Assembly: GCA_011800155.1 (NCBI GenBank)
Contig: CM022369.1
Span: 2,232,001 to 2,296,000, forward strand
Length of the DNA: 64,000 nt
Direction: 5' to 3'
From: Flammulina velutipes
Lineage: Eukaryota > Basidiomycota > Agaricomycetes > Agaricales > Physalacriaceae
This document shows positions 1-11,223 of this stretch, piece after piece (position 1 is the first letter of the stretch; each line of letters starts with the position of its first letter). Made by a program: the position numbers and the translations under genes. The notes under the pieces were generated by a model. That model made no database searches and was not told the origin of the DNA. It saw only the letters and a list, made by a program, of their open reading frames with translations.

Positions 1-617
1 GCCGTCTCGGTTACAAAGCCAAGCAAGGATATGTCGTCTACCGTATCCGTGTTCGCAGGGGTAACCGCAAAAAGCCTGTGCCCAAGGGTGCGTCAATCCT
101 TTCTACCCTTCCTGCGACATATCTCAATAATCCACAGGTGCCACCTACGGTAAACCCGTCCGCCAGGGTGTCAACCACCTCAAGTTCCAGCGTAGTTTGA
201 GGAGCACTGCTGAAGAGCGTGTTGGCCGACGATGCGGAAACTTGCGTGTGCTTAACTCCTACTGGGTAAACCAGGATGGTGTCTACAAGTACTACGAAGT
301 TATCCTCGTGGATCCCAACCACAAAGCTGTAAGCCTGATCTCCCCGCGCCTTACATTACCTTCTTAACAATTGTTTCTCAGATCCGCCGGGATCCCAGAA
401 TCAACTGGATCGTTAACCCCGTACACACTCGTCGTGAAGCTCGCGGCTTGACCGCCATCGGCAAAAAGGTGGGTTCAATTGTGCATGTCATATATTATCT
501 CGGACTTAGGAAACTTTGCAGAATCGTGGCTTGGGCAAGGGTCATCTTCACAACCACGCTCCGGCACGGTCCACATGGAAGAGACACAACACTCTCAGCC
601 TCCGTCGCTACCGGTAG
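1..617 (+). CDS. RPL15: 60S ribosomal protein eL15, 3' part
   Basis: Structural protein of the large ribosomal subunit; the 5' end lies outside the window. Four exons are visible: 1-87, 138-328, 382-468 and 522-617, ending in TAG. The joined protein contains stretches diagnostic of eL15, including [56 protein letters not shown] and the basic C-terminus NTLSLRRYR. Introns are 50-54 nt with GT..AG ends. The visible part runs from about residue 45 of the usual ~204 to the normal C-terminus, with no disruption. It is transcribed toward the GH16 gene, whose start is 239 bp further on. Confidence 0.96.
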
Positions 618-811
618 ACGTGTTGTTTTTTGTACTGTTGTCTTATGCTACATCATGCTATGTAACATGCCCTGCGAATTATTTGGAGATAAATCTAGTC
701 GTGTAGAACATGAAACTGCAAGACGAAAGTACTGCGGTAGATCAGATGAGCCATGCAGCGAAAACGTGCCCTCACCATTTTGATGCTGGGCAGTGGCACC
801 CTTGGCCGTCA

Positions 812-817
812 TATAAG
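812..817 (+). promoter_or_regulatory. possible TATA box of the GH16 gene
   Basis: A TATAAG hexamer lies 39-44 bp upstream of the proposed ATG at 856, inside the 238-bp gap after RPL15. Spacing is short but usable; only position and sequence support it. Confidence 0.3.
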
Positions 818-855
818 TTGCTTAAACGTATACAATCACGACTAATTCACGACCC

Positions 856-2628
856 ATGCTTCACGAACTACCCTTCTACGTACTTGTCCTGCTCGCCTTC
901 GAGCCCTCATGCACGGCGCATCCTAATCCAACCTCCGGATGGTTGGACACTCCGAATCGCTGGCTTTCCTCCCTCTCTCGCCGTTCTTCAGACATACCTG
1001 GGGAGCTGGAGAGGCGCCAGAACACCAATTTTGAAGTCAATCCAGACAACTCCACGTTTATCTGGATTTTGCAAGACGACTACTCCGGGGATACTTTCTT
1101 CGAGTGCGTCTTTATTATTCGCCATACGACGCCACACTAATGCTTACTATAGCAAGTTTGGTTTTTATGACGGCGACGATCCCACTCAGTATGCGTCCTT
1201 TATTTCCTAATCTGCGCGTCTAACTTCGATTTGTATAGTGGTAGCGTCAAGTACGATCACGTTCCATTTGCGTCCGTTTCCCACCGTTGATTCTTGCTCC
1301 TAGCTATGTAAACCGTGAAGATGCATTTGCCAGAGGATTGGCATACGTAGGCGATGGCGGAGAGGCCATTATCAAGGGAGACAACACGACATGGTTGCCA
1401 GAGGGCACGTACCGCGACAGGCAAGATGACGATGATGATCCATCTCACGCGCCGTATACTCATCCTGATCAAACAGTGTGCGCATCTCAACTTATGCCCA
1501 GTACAACACTGGTCTCTTCATCCTCGATCTTAACCATGCGCCGTGGGGCTGTGGTGCGTTTTTTTTTTTGTTTTTAGTTGTTTTGTCCAACCAATCCTCA
1601 AACTTGTTAGGTATATGGCCCGCTTTTTGGACACTGGGCAGTGGCCCATGGCCCTATGTGTGTATTATCTTTCTCTTTTCATATCTCCATTCACATGTTA
1701 TCATTCTAGTCGGGAGAAATTGATATTATTGAGGGCGTGCACGATAATGAACACAACCAAGTTGCATGGCACACAGGTCCAGGTTAGACTCTTTCACGTC
1801 TCTTTTATTCAATCAATCTCATCGCAATTTGTAGACTGCTATTTGAACCCCAATGCTAGCTTTTCTGGGACGGTTGTCGTAAGTCTGATCTGGTGTTGTG
1901 GAAACGGCGTCTCATCGAGTTCTTCAGCAACACGACGGGGCGAATAACACAGTTTGCGACGGCACTGTCAACTACAACTCTGGATGCGGGGTCATTCAAT
2001 GGAGTCGTGCATCTTATGGACCATATTTTGACCAGCAAGGCGGAGGAGTCTTTGCTATGAAATGGGATGAGAACGGGATCGCTGTTTGTCAGTCTTGTCT
2101 CTCAGCGCGTCCCCTACGGATCGTTAACCTATCTCTCAGACAATTTTTACCGCGCTGCCATACCGTCTGACATTATTGACGGTGTTCCGACGCCCTCGAC
2201 ATGGGGAATGCCGACTGCTTTCCTGGATCCTGCGACATGCGATCCTATTACGAATTTCGTCAACCACTCTGTCATCATTAGTGAGTTATCTCGTTATCAA
2301 CGTGTTTTCTCAATGTTTATGGGCTTAGACCTTACGTTCTGCGGTGACTGGGCCGGAAACTCATATGCGACAACTGATTGTCCAGGCACTTGCTCACAGC
2401 GGCTTATGGATCCCTCGAACTTTGTTGTACGTACGTCCGCGGTGTTTCATGGCTCATTTTATTTATGAACTATAGAACGCCTCATGGAGTATCAAGTCTC
2501 TGAAAGTGTATCGCAAGCAAAGATTGAACGGGGTTGTCGACGGCGACGATGCCGTATCGTTAGAACGCCCTCTGCTAACTCTTTTAATGTGCTGGGCTGG
2601 ATTGCTTGCGATGTGGGCAGCCATGTAG
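856..2628 (+). CDS. secreted GH16 endo-1,3(4)-beta-glucanase-like enzyme
   Basis: Glycoside hydrolase family 16 enzyme expected to cut beta-1,3 or beta-1,3/1,4-glucans outside the cell. Twelve exons (856-1103, 1153-1188, 1239-1250, 1304-1420, 1477-1553, 1611-1657, 1710-1782, 1835-1878, 1928-2087, 2140-2280, 2329-2426, 2476-2628) join in frame to 401 codons. An N-terminal hydrophobic signal is followed by GDDPTHGSVNYV and WPAFWTLGSG. The catalytic motif GEIDIIEG has nucleophile Glu182, Asp184 and acid/base Glu187. Cys-rich elements near the C-terminus fit the fungal laminarinase-type subgroup. The last ~20 residues (LLTLLMCWAGLLAMWAAM) form a hydrophobic tail after Gly/Asp residues, so a GPI anchor is possible. 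Intron 4 (1421-1476) uses a GC donor, and exon 3 is only 12 nt. The 3' end faces the SurE gene 54 bp away. Confidence 0.9.
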
Positions 2629-2682
2629 TTCACGAACTCTTAAACGTCAGGGAATATCTATGTAGAATACTATACAGAACAA

Positions 2683-4017
2683 TTACAGCTTCATCTTCCA
2701 GACCCGTTCCTCAATTTCTTCAACCTGATGAGGAGGTTCGCCAAAACTTGCCCGCAGCGGCGTCACGCTAACATGGCCACAGCGGATCGCCCACCCGTCC
2801 GATCCCACAGGGCACGATGAGGCGGACGGACGTATCAGATGTTCCATATCTGGCGCCCATTTGAAGACGAGATTGCTAGCAGGAGCGGCGGTTTCCTGCG
2901 CTGCACCGAGAATGACAGGCGCATCTGGCCCCGCGACAGCGTTGGTTCCCGTTACTGAGCTCTGTTCTTCTATGTGTTTGAATAAGCGACCGTAAGTATT
3001 CCTCCACATCGTTGTCCAATAGATCTTGAGGCCCTCTTCTGATAAAAGGCCTTCGATTAACGGAATATTGAGGTTGTACATGTCGATCTCGCCCTCTCTG
3101 ACACCTCCGGTGTCTGAGCCCCAGTTATGCCATAGGTGTTTGATAATGTCGATGCTGAGAACATGGGCCGGGTCAAAAAATTCTGCGGGGGTGGGATAGA
3201 CGACTGTGCCGTAGGAGACAGCTATGGAGCGATGTCCGGCCAAGGCAGCAGACATTGCAGCTCCGATGGTGCCAGATGAGAGGGAAAACGCGGCTACTAA
3301 ATGTCAATTAAGAGAAGGCGATCGCGGAAGAGAACTTGCATGAACTGTTTCGTCCCAGGTTTGGTCCAGAAATGACGAGGTCGACCTGGCCTGGAAATAG
3401 ATTGTGCAAGGCAACATTGGCACATGTGGCTGGTGTCTTACGGGCGGTCAGGACAGCGCCACAAAGGAGCACGGTGAGATACTTACGCCATCGAGTAAGA
3501 TCCATTCAGTCTATTCAAACGTTAGGTCATAGACAGCATGTGTGGCGGGGGTCTTACTAGCTCTCCGTCTCGAAGGGGGCGAGAAGTCAGACAGGTCTCG
3601 CCATAGCCGTCTAGAGGAGCTGTTAAGCAACATTACAGAAAGGAAAGCACAAATATGCGCCTGGTTCTGTGGGGTAGTAGTATTTCCCCTTGGTAACTTC
3701 CTTGATGTGATAGGCTTTGCCTGTAGTAATAGACATTAGCCCGGTTCGAGGAGGAGCTGCTATTTACCGATCCAAGACTTTTGTGAGCTTGGTAAGACCA
3801 CCTTTACGTTCCATCCTATGCAACAGTTTAGGGGGGGCCTAGCTGCAGACAGAGTCATAGAGTAGTACCTAGAGCCTTGGTGAGGTGTTGATAAAGGCCG
3901 AAGACATAGGGAGATTCGCGAGCATCTGGGGGGCCGTCGTCGTTCTGGAGGAATATTATTATTTTATAAAGGCCAAGAGGTAATTATTGGCAGTACAGTG
4001 AGCAAGACAGTAACCAT
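2683..4017 (-). CDS. SurE-family 5'/3'-nucleotidase (acid phosphatase)
   Basis: Survival-protein SurE-like metal-dependent nucleotidase/phosphatase. Eight exons on the minus strand: 4017-3997, 3944-3869, 3815-3768, 3720-3661, 3610-3558, 3510-3487, 3436-3346 and 3296-2683, giving about 328 residues. Seen in the joined frame: the metal-binding start VTVLLTNDDGPP with the paired Asp, LPSSQKSWIGKAYHIKE, WILLDGTPATCANVALHN, VDLVISGPNLGRN, then SSGTIGAAMSAALAGHRSIA and SYGTV. These are the conserved SurE blocks in order. The first exon is only 21 nt, so the start is easily missed. The fourth intron (3660-3611) only works with a GC donor; that join restores a PDGYGET segment, which matches fungal relatives. 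The long last exon carries the dimerisation/C-terminal region. Confidence 0.88.
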
Positions 4018-4233
4018 GATTTGGAATGGAGACTAATCAAGATGAACACCGCGTGACTGTGTGACCGAACGAATGGCTGAACTGCCCTGACGCTCCCTAA
4101 CCTCTTTCTTCATTTGCTCACCTTCAATTGCTTGTCGTCGCCGGGATTCGCGTTCGTCACGCATCGTCGTCGCTGCAGGCCAGGTATTCTGGAATACCAG
4201 CAGCTGCAGCCAGCCTTTCAAAGCGCTTTCAAC

Positions 4234-7200
4234 ATGGCAGACGAAGAACAAGGTCCCTTGTTATCATCGCCTTACTCTTTGGCTGTCAACGTACCAAGAA
4301 CCGTCAAGGACAACGCGCTGCTGTCTCCCACACTGCTGTACAGCGCAGGGGACCAGTCGCCAGCGCCTTCATTCGCTTCCAAGGATTCATTTTCAACCGC
4401 GCTCTCTTCCCCTTCCCAGGTAACCTTGGCTCAGGACGAGTCACCAACGGCCTCTGGCTCGACACTCATGCCCATGTCGCCCTCAAATCTGCGAAAATCC
4501 ATATCCGTGGACTCCTTTGTCAACTATGGACGTGACCCATTGCCAGCCACTACTCGGCAACACCGCAGTCAGACAAATGCAGCCTTGGAATCGCCCAAAA
4601 ATTTGCGCTTCGACTCCTCTCAAAAGATGGACCGCGATACACGCTTGGGTGGCAGACTACGCGGCGCAAGTGTCAGCTCCGTAATTGAAGAACGCACTTC
4701 AGTCGCCGAGGATTCTGATATCGAGCGCTCAGAGGTACTCAATTCGTCTATCGATGACTACAAACGGACGTCGTTCAAAGGCCAGGACAAGATCAAATCC
4801 TTCGTCGGCGGTGGCGAATTGCCTCTGCCCTCTCGGACTCCCGCCCTCAGCACCACGTCCAGCATGAGCAGCATCTTATCTTCCTCTACGAGCTCCAGCA
4901 CCCAAGAAGGCGTCCCGCGCATGCAGTCCCATTCATCTTTGCAGTCGCTCGCCAAGAAGAGCACTCCCGCAGCGACCGCCTCGGGGCGATCTCGCAGTGG
5001 CAGCTTGGGCATGCCCCCGAGCTCACGCCGGATGATGATCAATACCAGCGTGTCTAGCGCCGCTGTATGTATTACTATCATCTCAAGCTTCCCGCATTAA
5101 CCATCCCGTTAGATTGATCATCCGTCCGCAATCACACTCGTGGTGGTGGGTGTTGCTGGATGTGGCAAATCACAGGTCATTAGAAAGGGTCTTCGAGGTT
5201 TCGGTCTATCAGAGCCCACTGCCTCGCTCCCTGGTTCCCATTCTTCATCACGATGTACGTCTTTACGTTTCGTCTCAGCGCGTCTTTCTCAGTCAAACAT
5301 CAGATTCTCGTCGGATAGGAAAACTTTCCAAAACCGACGACTCTCCTGAATGCCCGTTGATCGTCATTGAGCTCGATATACCAAGTGCAATCCCGGATGC
5401 CAGTTTGGCGACAGTCAACTTCCTACCAGACGCGACAAAGGTTGATGGCACGCTCATTTGCTACGATGCATCCGACGAGACGTCCTTCAGGCCCGTGGAA
5501 GCCTTAATACGTGAGCTTCCTCTTTTCTATATTTGTTACACTCCGTTCAAACGTGTATACAGGTGGTTATGGTGCTCTGCAACTCCCCCTGGTCGTGGTG
5601 GCATGCAAGTCTGATCTACCGAAGGCTGTCGACCCTCAGACTGCAGTGCGAATCTTTTCGCAGTATGACGCGGGCCTCATAGAGGTCACCAATAACTCCG
5701 AATCCGGAAGGGAAAAGATGAGGCGTTCATTTGACTGGCTGTTGAAGGCTATCCTGCGCGATCGTAGTAAGTCCAGACTTAGCCTCGAGCAACTTTTTTT
5801 CTCTTGTCTGACTTGAGGCTAGGAACACTGAGAAATAGATTCGAGGACTATCGTAACTCCGCGTCGCCGGAACTTGTCGCTACACCATTATGGGAAGGGT
5901 CGCGTACCGTAACACCCACAGTGTCTTCGACTTCAACTCTCACACACACAACTCTGAGCCATGATCAATCCTCGGAGCCTGTCCTTACCTCCGCTGCCTT
6001 ACCCACTATCCCTTCGTCGCATACGGCGCCAGCCTCGCCGGGAACCTCCGGTAATTCCTTACCAGAGAACCAGGTGGATACCACTCTTGAGGAACCTGCT
6101 TCCCATACAGAAACCACTCACAGCGATGCCTCGTACCCGCCAGCTCCCGAAGAAGTGAACGGAACAGGTGCTGCCCCCGAAGAACGGAAACCTCCAAAGG
6201 CAAAAGAAACGTAGGTCGCCAACAATCTCTATATTAGCCTAAAACTTCATCTACCATTAGACGACCTGCACAATGGGCCACGCTGGATGAGCTTTTGGAC
6301 AAACTATTGTTTCTCGCCGTCAGCGGGGATGGTATGTTTGATCTTCTTCATCGAAGCCCTCCTCGACTGACACACAGTCAGATCCGACATATATTACTCA
6401 CTTCTTATTGACTTACAGGCGCTTCGCCAGTCCACGCAGCGTTCTGCTAGCCATGCAAAAGCGGATGAGACAGTTGGATAATCCATCTGGTGATCCGATG
6501 TTTGCCTGCTATGCGCAAATGAGGTACATTATATTCCAATTGAAACAATCCCGTTGGTCCTTACATGTCTGGACTATAGGATCTGTCACCTTCTGGAGCT
6601 TTGGATTAGGGACTATCCGTATGACTTCGCCGTCCGTGGCACCGCTGGCGCCTTATCTGCTCTGATCAAGTCTATCATCTCCAAAACATACCTACTCCAT
6701 TATGGGTCCGACTTCTTACCATTTCTGGAACTCCTTCCCAGCCTAGTGGACAAGGATTCCGATTGGGCGCTCAAGTTCGACGACTCAGCAGATGAGAGTG
6801 ATGACTCTTATAGCCTCCTGGAGGCAGAGGAGAAATCAGCTGTTCCTTCCCCGAAACCAAAGACCACGTCGACCGCGACTGCGAACGAGAAAGCCCGTAG
6901 TGCTATCGTTCGAGAACGGAAAGGAAGTCTTCCGCTAACGGCGAAAGCTCTATTACCGACCGTGGACGACTTTAGTGCATTCGAGCACACACCCGACACT
7001 CCGAAGCAGCAGCTGCGTGAGCTACAGCGATTGGCAGCTGAAGTCAATAACACGGATCCGGAAGAGTTAGCAAAGGAGATCACCCGACTTGAGGCGAAGT
7101 TGTTTTTGGATATCCAGGTGATAAAATTCATGATACTGGATATGTATCGGTCGCTGATCAGTCGAGGTAGCCACGACACTGGCTTCACTACACGTTTGTG

Positions 7201-8071
7201 TCTGGCAGAAAAGACCAAGAAACGAACTCCATTGCTCGGTTCAACAATGTTTCCAACCACTTGGCGGATTGGTGCGTTAACGTTCAGTCGCCATACTCCT
7301 ACTCATATTCGCATCAGGGTTGTTTCTTTGATTCTATGCCACGACAAGCCCCGGATGCGAGCGAAGCAGATCGAAAAGCTCGTCGAAGTAGCCCAGAAGT
7401 TGCGCTCCCTGAACAACTATTCGGCCTTACGCGCATTCGTTGCCGGTATCAACAATTCTTCGTATCCTGGTGATCAAACCATGGAGCAGTTCAAGGCAAG
7501 ATGTCCTGAACAAGCGAAGAATCTACAATCTTGGGATGTACTGTTGCAACATATTCGCTCGCATCGAGCATATCGACTTGCTCTCCGCAATACTAAAGGG
7601 GCGTGCATACCGGCATTGTACGATTTCCTGAGCTTCTCTTGATATGACTTGTACTGACCATTCTCAGGGAGGTTCACATATCCGATCTTATTCGCTCGCA
7701 TGAAGCGAACGACGACTTCCACGCCGATGATCCTACTAAGATACATTGGGGGAAATTCAACATGATGGGCCGGTTCATCACAAGCACTACGCAATGCCAG
7801 GCGCAGTGCCGTTCTACCTCTGACTACGACTTCCCGGAGCGAGAACGCATGAGGAACCTTCTACTTGCCAACTGCCTGATGGATGATGAGGTGAGTTACT
7901 TCTTCCATTGCTATCTCCACGATGATCTGAACGAACTATTTGTAGATGCAAAAGTCGCGCATCACACCGCCAGACGGCGAATATGACGAATATCGTCCTA
8001 CTCCAAGACCGACGCGTGAACTGAACACTCCGCGAGACGTTGCTATTCTACGAAGACTGTTATTTTGGTAA
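4234..8071 (+). CDS. Ras guanine-nucleotide exchange factor with N-terminal Ras-like domain
   Basis: Cdc25-type RasGEF that would load Ras with GTP at membranes. Twelve exons (4234-5064, 5113-5254, 5304-5510, 5563-5766, 5823-6210, 6261-6331, 6382-6523, 6580-7117, 7171-7271, 7318-7617, 7668-7890, 7946-8071) give 1,090 residues, all phases consistent. Order: Ser-rich disordered region (1-277); Ras-like domain with P-loop GVAGCGKS (290-297) and a G4-like CKSD (408-411); Ser/Thr/Pro-rich linker; RasGEF_N domain (about 590-720, ITHFLLTYRRFASP, ICHLLELWIRDYPYDF); catalytic RasGEF domain (about 800-1060, VSGRKDQETNSIARFNNVSN, KLRSLNNYSALRAFVAGI, IHWGKFNMMGRF). ATG 4234 is preferred over an upstream in-frame ATG at 4114 because of its AACATGG context. 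The G-domain lacks a DTAGQ-like G3, so GTPase activity is doubtful. Confidence 0.9.
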
Positions 8072-8247
8072 CATAATATTCTCATCGTGCTATCATTTGT
8101 TTTCTACTCCCATTTAGTATACCACTGCATATAAGTACATTCGTGTTACATAAATTTCATTGTCTGGCATGTATGTATAGTCCAGAATCTACTTCATGTT
8201 ATATTGTTTTATCTGCATCATTTGAGGGTACAGGTTTGGTTCTCTTC

Positions 8248-10874
8248 ATGCCACCACCACCAGCGCGAGTGAACAGCACGAGTTCCGGCGGGTCCGGACT
8301 ATTTGGATTGCCTGTGCGCCAGGACCACCGCGAGGTCATTAATGCTGGCCTTGGTATGTGCTTATGAGGCATTGCCAGTTTGAATCATTGTCAACAGTTC
8401 CATAGATGGCAATGTTGATTTCGAGGAGCTATATGCCGAGGATGCTCTGGACGAAGAACTAGGCAGCGACGCCCGAGTTTTCAAGACCTACAACGATCTA
8501 ATGGCTAAACGCGACGTAGAACTAGTCACCGAAGGCAAAGATGGCACAGATGTCCTGCTCGTTTTCGCAAGTACTATTCCGTTGATCAAAGCTGGCGCTT
8601 TACTTCAACTCAATTGAACAGGCGGGTCTTTTCTCGGCTGTCCTAACAACATTCGTCGTACAAACGTCACAGACTTTGCAAAACGACACTAGTGCTGTTA
8701 CTATATCACTACTCTCGGAAATAGTTCGTCTGCAGCGTGCAAGTGCCAACGGGACTTCGTTGGACGCCGTAGAGCCCGCTTTCACGTCGACTTCTCCGTC
8801 TCACTTTGACCTCTGGGTAAACGGACTGTGGTTCACGAGCCTCGCCTTGAGCCTTTCTACGGCCCTCTTCGCCGTCCTCGTCAAGCAATGGTTGCATCAG
8901 TACACTATTCTTTATCCCAAGAACCCGCGGGAGCGAAGCCTCATGCGGCAGTTTCGTTTCGCGGGGCTCCAGAAGTGGCACGTCCTCACTGTCATACGTG
9001 TTCTTCCCATCGCCATGCACGTGTCGCTTGCCCTATTCCTGGGCGGCCTCGTCGTGTTTCTCGTTCCGCTAGAACCGTCCATCGCATCTGTCGTCGGCGC
9101 AATCACTGCGGTAGTGTACGGACTGTACCTCATCACCAATTCCCTGCCAATCTTTAACATCCAGTGCCCGTACCGCACCCCCACTTCGGATGTATTCTTC
9201 AACATGGTGTATCGTCCGTTTATGTCTGCGTTTACTGCGCTCACACAAGCCTCCCCGCCCCCCGATTTGATACCTACTTCTCTCAGGGATCTCGAGCAAC
9301 GTGTCTTAAACCAACCTTCCACCGTGCGGACGACAACCAAAGGGCTGTTCAAGGAACTCATGAGCCCAAGCTTCCATCCTTCCGTGCACTCCATTGCAGT
9401 CCAGGCCATCGGTAACCTACCCGTCGCGGGCCAGGAAGAGGACTTGGGAATCAGCCATGTTGCCCTGCGTCGCCATCTCAGCGATACTCTTGGAAACGAA
9501 CTGCGCGACGGTTCAATAGGCCCGCCCAACCCCAAATTTGAACGCCTCTTCCGGGCGCTAGCATATGCCAACTGCTCCGATCTCATCCCGGCAGTACCAC
9601 ATCCGTCTGCATGGTCGGAGGATAACGACGTGAGGCTCCTCATGCTGGCTACTATATCTCACTCTTTGACGCGGCCTGAGGTGTGGCCTCTACTGCTCAC
9701 TCGATCGCTCCATCACCCTACCAAGATGTATCTACCACCCCATGTTTGGAAAGCGTTCTTCGAAAGATGTCACCTTCGTCTGAGGAAGGAGGATCATGAT
9801 GTCCTGGCGGTTATCATCAAGTCGTTCATACCTTCTATTCTCGAACAGTGGTATCAGCCAACGGTGTGGTTGGAGGGGTGCCAGCCTGTCAGCGTCTCCT
9901 TCGCCATCAGACACCTTCCTCCGCACACCTTTGCGGCAATGTTCAAGACCGATATAGAGGTCACTAGTACGTCTTTGAACAACGCTACACAGAATTTTCT
10001 GTTCTTGAATCGGTTTCTTCTCGACGACAAGCACACGGCCATTACGCGCACTGACCCGCGACTCCAGGCGTCACTCGCCGAAGTGTGGACTGTCATTTCT
10101 GAAAGGCCCGAGATGATTGACATATACACGGGAGAACAAAGTGCTCTATGTGCGTTCGCAGAGGAGCTTACACGCACCGATACGTCGCTATCGCTCGGGC
10201 GAGACTTGTGGTATCCGGAATGGGACACGAAAGCGGTCTATACTTGCCTCCGAGCCATCGTGGAGGCAGATACACAGCTCTGGATACATGCCCGGAGTGC
10301 GCCACATTGGGACCTGGCCTTCCTCGAACGCGTCTTCGAACTCACACTCGGCTCGTATCAAACCAAGCCGGATGACGACACTTTCCTCGACACCATGTAT
10401 AACATCTGGCTCGTCGCTTTGGACCATGATATGGACGCTGCGTACGATTTCGTGGTACAAAAGGACTGGTTGGTTAGAGGCGAGCAGTGGCATACACCTC
10501 TGAAGAGTACTTCAGATAGCCATTTTATGTTGGAATTGGTGATAAAGCTTCATGATGCATCACCGAAGACGCAAGCCCCACAACGATGTGTGGCGTACAT
10601 GTTTCTTTCGTCGGGTGTCCTCTTCGCAGTGTGCAAAAGGCTAGTTCGCTGTCGATCTCAAGGTTGGAATGTGGAAAATCATATCTCGTGTCTGGCGGAG
10701 CTACAACCACACAGCCAGTCGTGGGCCGGGTGTCAGGATCGTTTGAAAGAGTTCTACGACGTTATGACAGAAGAAAACAACATTTATTCCTGGATCGTCA
10801 AGGACATTATGACGAAGTTGGAGCAGTTGTTGCCTGTTGGTGGTGACACTTCTTCCTTACATCCGCCACGCTGA
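8248..10874 (+). CDS. DUF6535-domain multi-pass membrane protein
   Basis: Member of the basidiomycete DUF6535 family, function unknown. Three exons (8248-8353, 8406-8566, 8622-10874) give 839 residues. The family signature is visible: VFAGLFSAVLTTFVVQTSQT as first membrane segment, LWFTSLALSLSTALFAVLVKQW as second, the WHVLTVIRVLPIAMHVSLAL helix, then LVVFLVPLE and the end mark CPYRTPTSD. Four membrane segments therefore sit in roughly residues 85-290. The remaining ~550 residues are a soluble helical region without a recognised motif. The second intron (8567-8621) needs a GC donor (TTC/GCAAGT); the alternative GT four bases on breaks the conserved first helix. It is convergent with MYG1. Such genes are expanded in mushrooms; no role is claimed. 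Confidence 0.82.
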
Positions 10875-11223
10875 CCGGGTTCCATAGGAATGTCGAGAGC
10901 GAGCTGCGGGGACAAGGACTGGAATATTTCATCGAGAGCGTCCCCCAGTATACACAAACCGGACATTGCCACGGGTTGCAGCGGTCGATCATATGGAAGA
11001 CCCACTTGCTGTACGTGTCTCCTTTGACCGACATTCAGCGTCAGCGTCTCATGCATAATGACAGCGACGGCCAACAATGGGGAACCAGGAGAAGCAGCCA
11101 CCGCCACGGCTAGGCTTCCTCGCACGAATATGTACGCCCAAAGCGAGCCAAAAATTTTCCAACACACTCCCAGTGTAATGTACAAGATACGATATTTATC
11201 TCACGAGACGTGTTGATTGCATC
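10875..11223. other. convergent 3' intergenic region
   Basis: 349 bp between the stop codons of the DUF6535 gene and MYG1. It should hold both 3' untranslated regions. A minus-strand open frame spans most of it but has no homology-like pattern and overlaps the DUF6535 coding end. No RNA gene or repeat seen. Confidence 0.6.

Noticed and set aside
3730..3760. GGTTCGAGGAG resembling a tRNA B box
   Set aside because: It lies in a SurE intron, lacks a matching A box and cloverleaf, and does not fit the B-box consensus.
4114..4233. Upstream in-frame ATG extension of the RasGEF
   Set aside because: The extra 40 residues are not protein-like, and ATG 4234 has a better initiation context.
8600..8785. 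Minus-strand ORFs opposite the DUF6535 gene
   Set aside because: Shadow frames of a long GC-rich coding exon, without independent conservation.
10784..11185. 133-codon minus-strand ORF overlapping the DUF6535 3' end
   Set aside because: It overlaps the coding end of a well supported gene, has no family-like pattern and lies in a convergent 3' UTR region.
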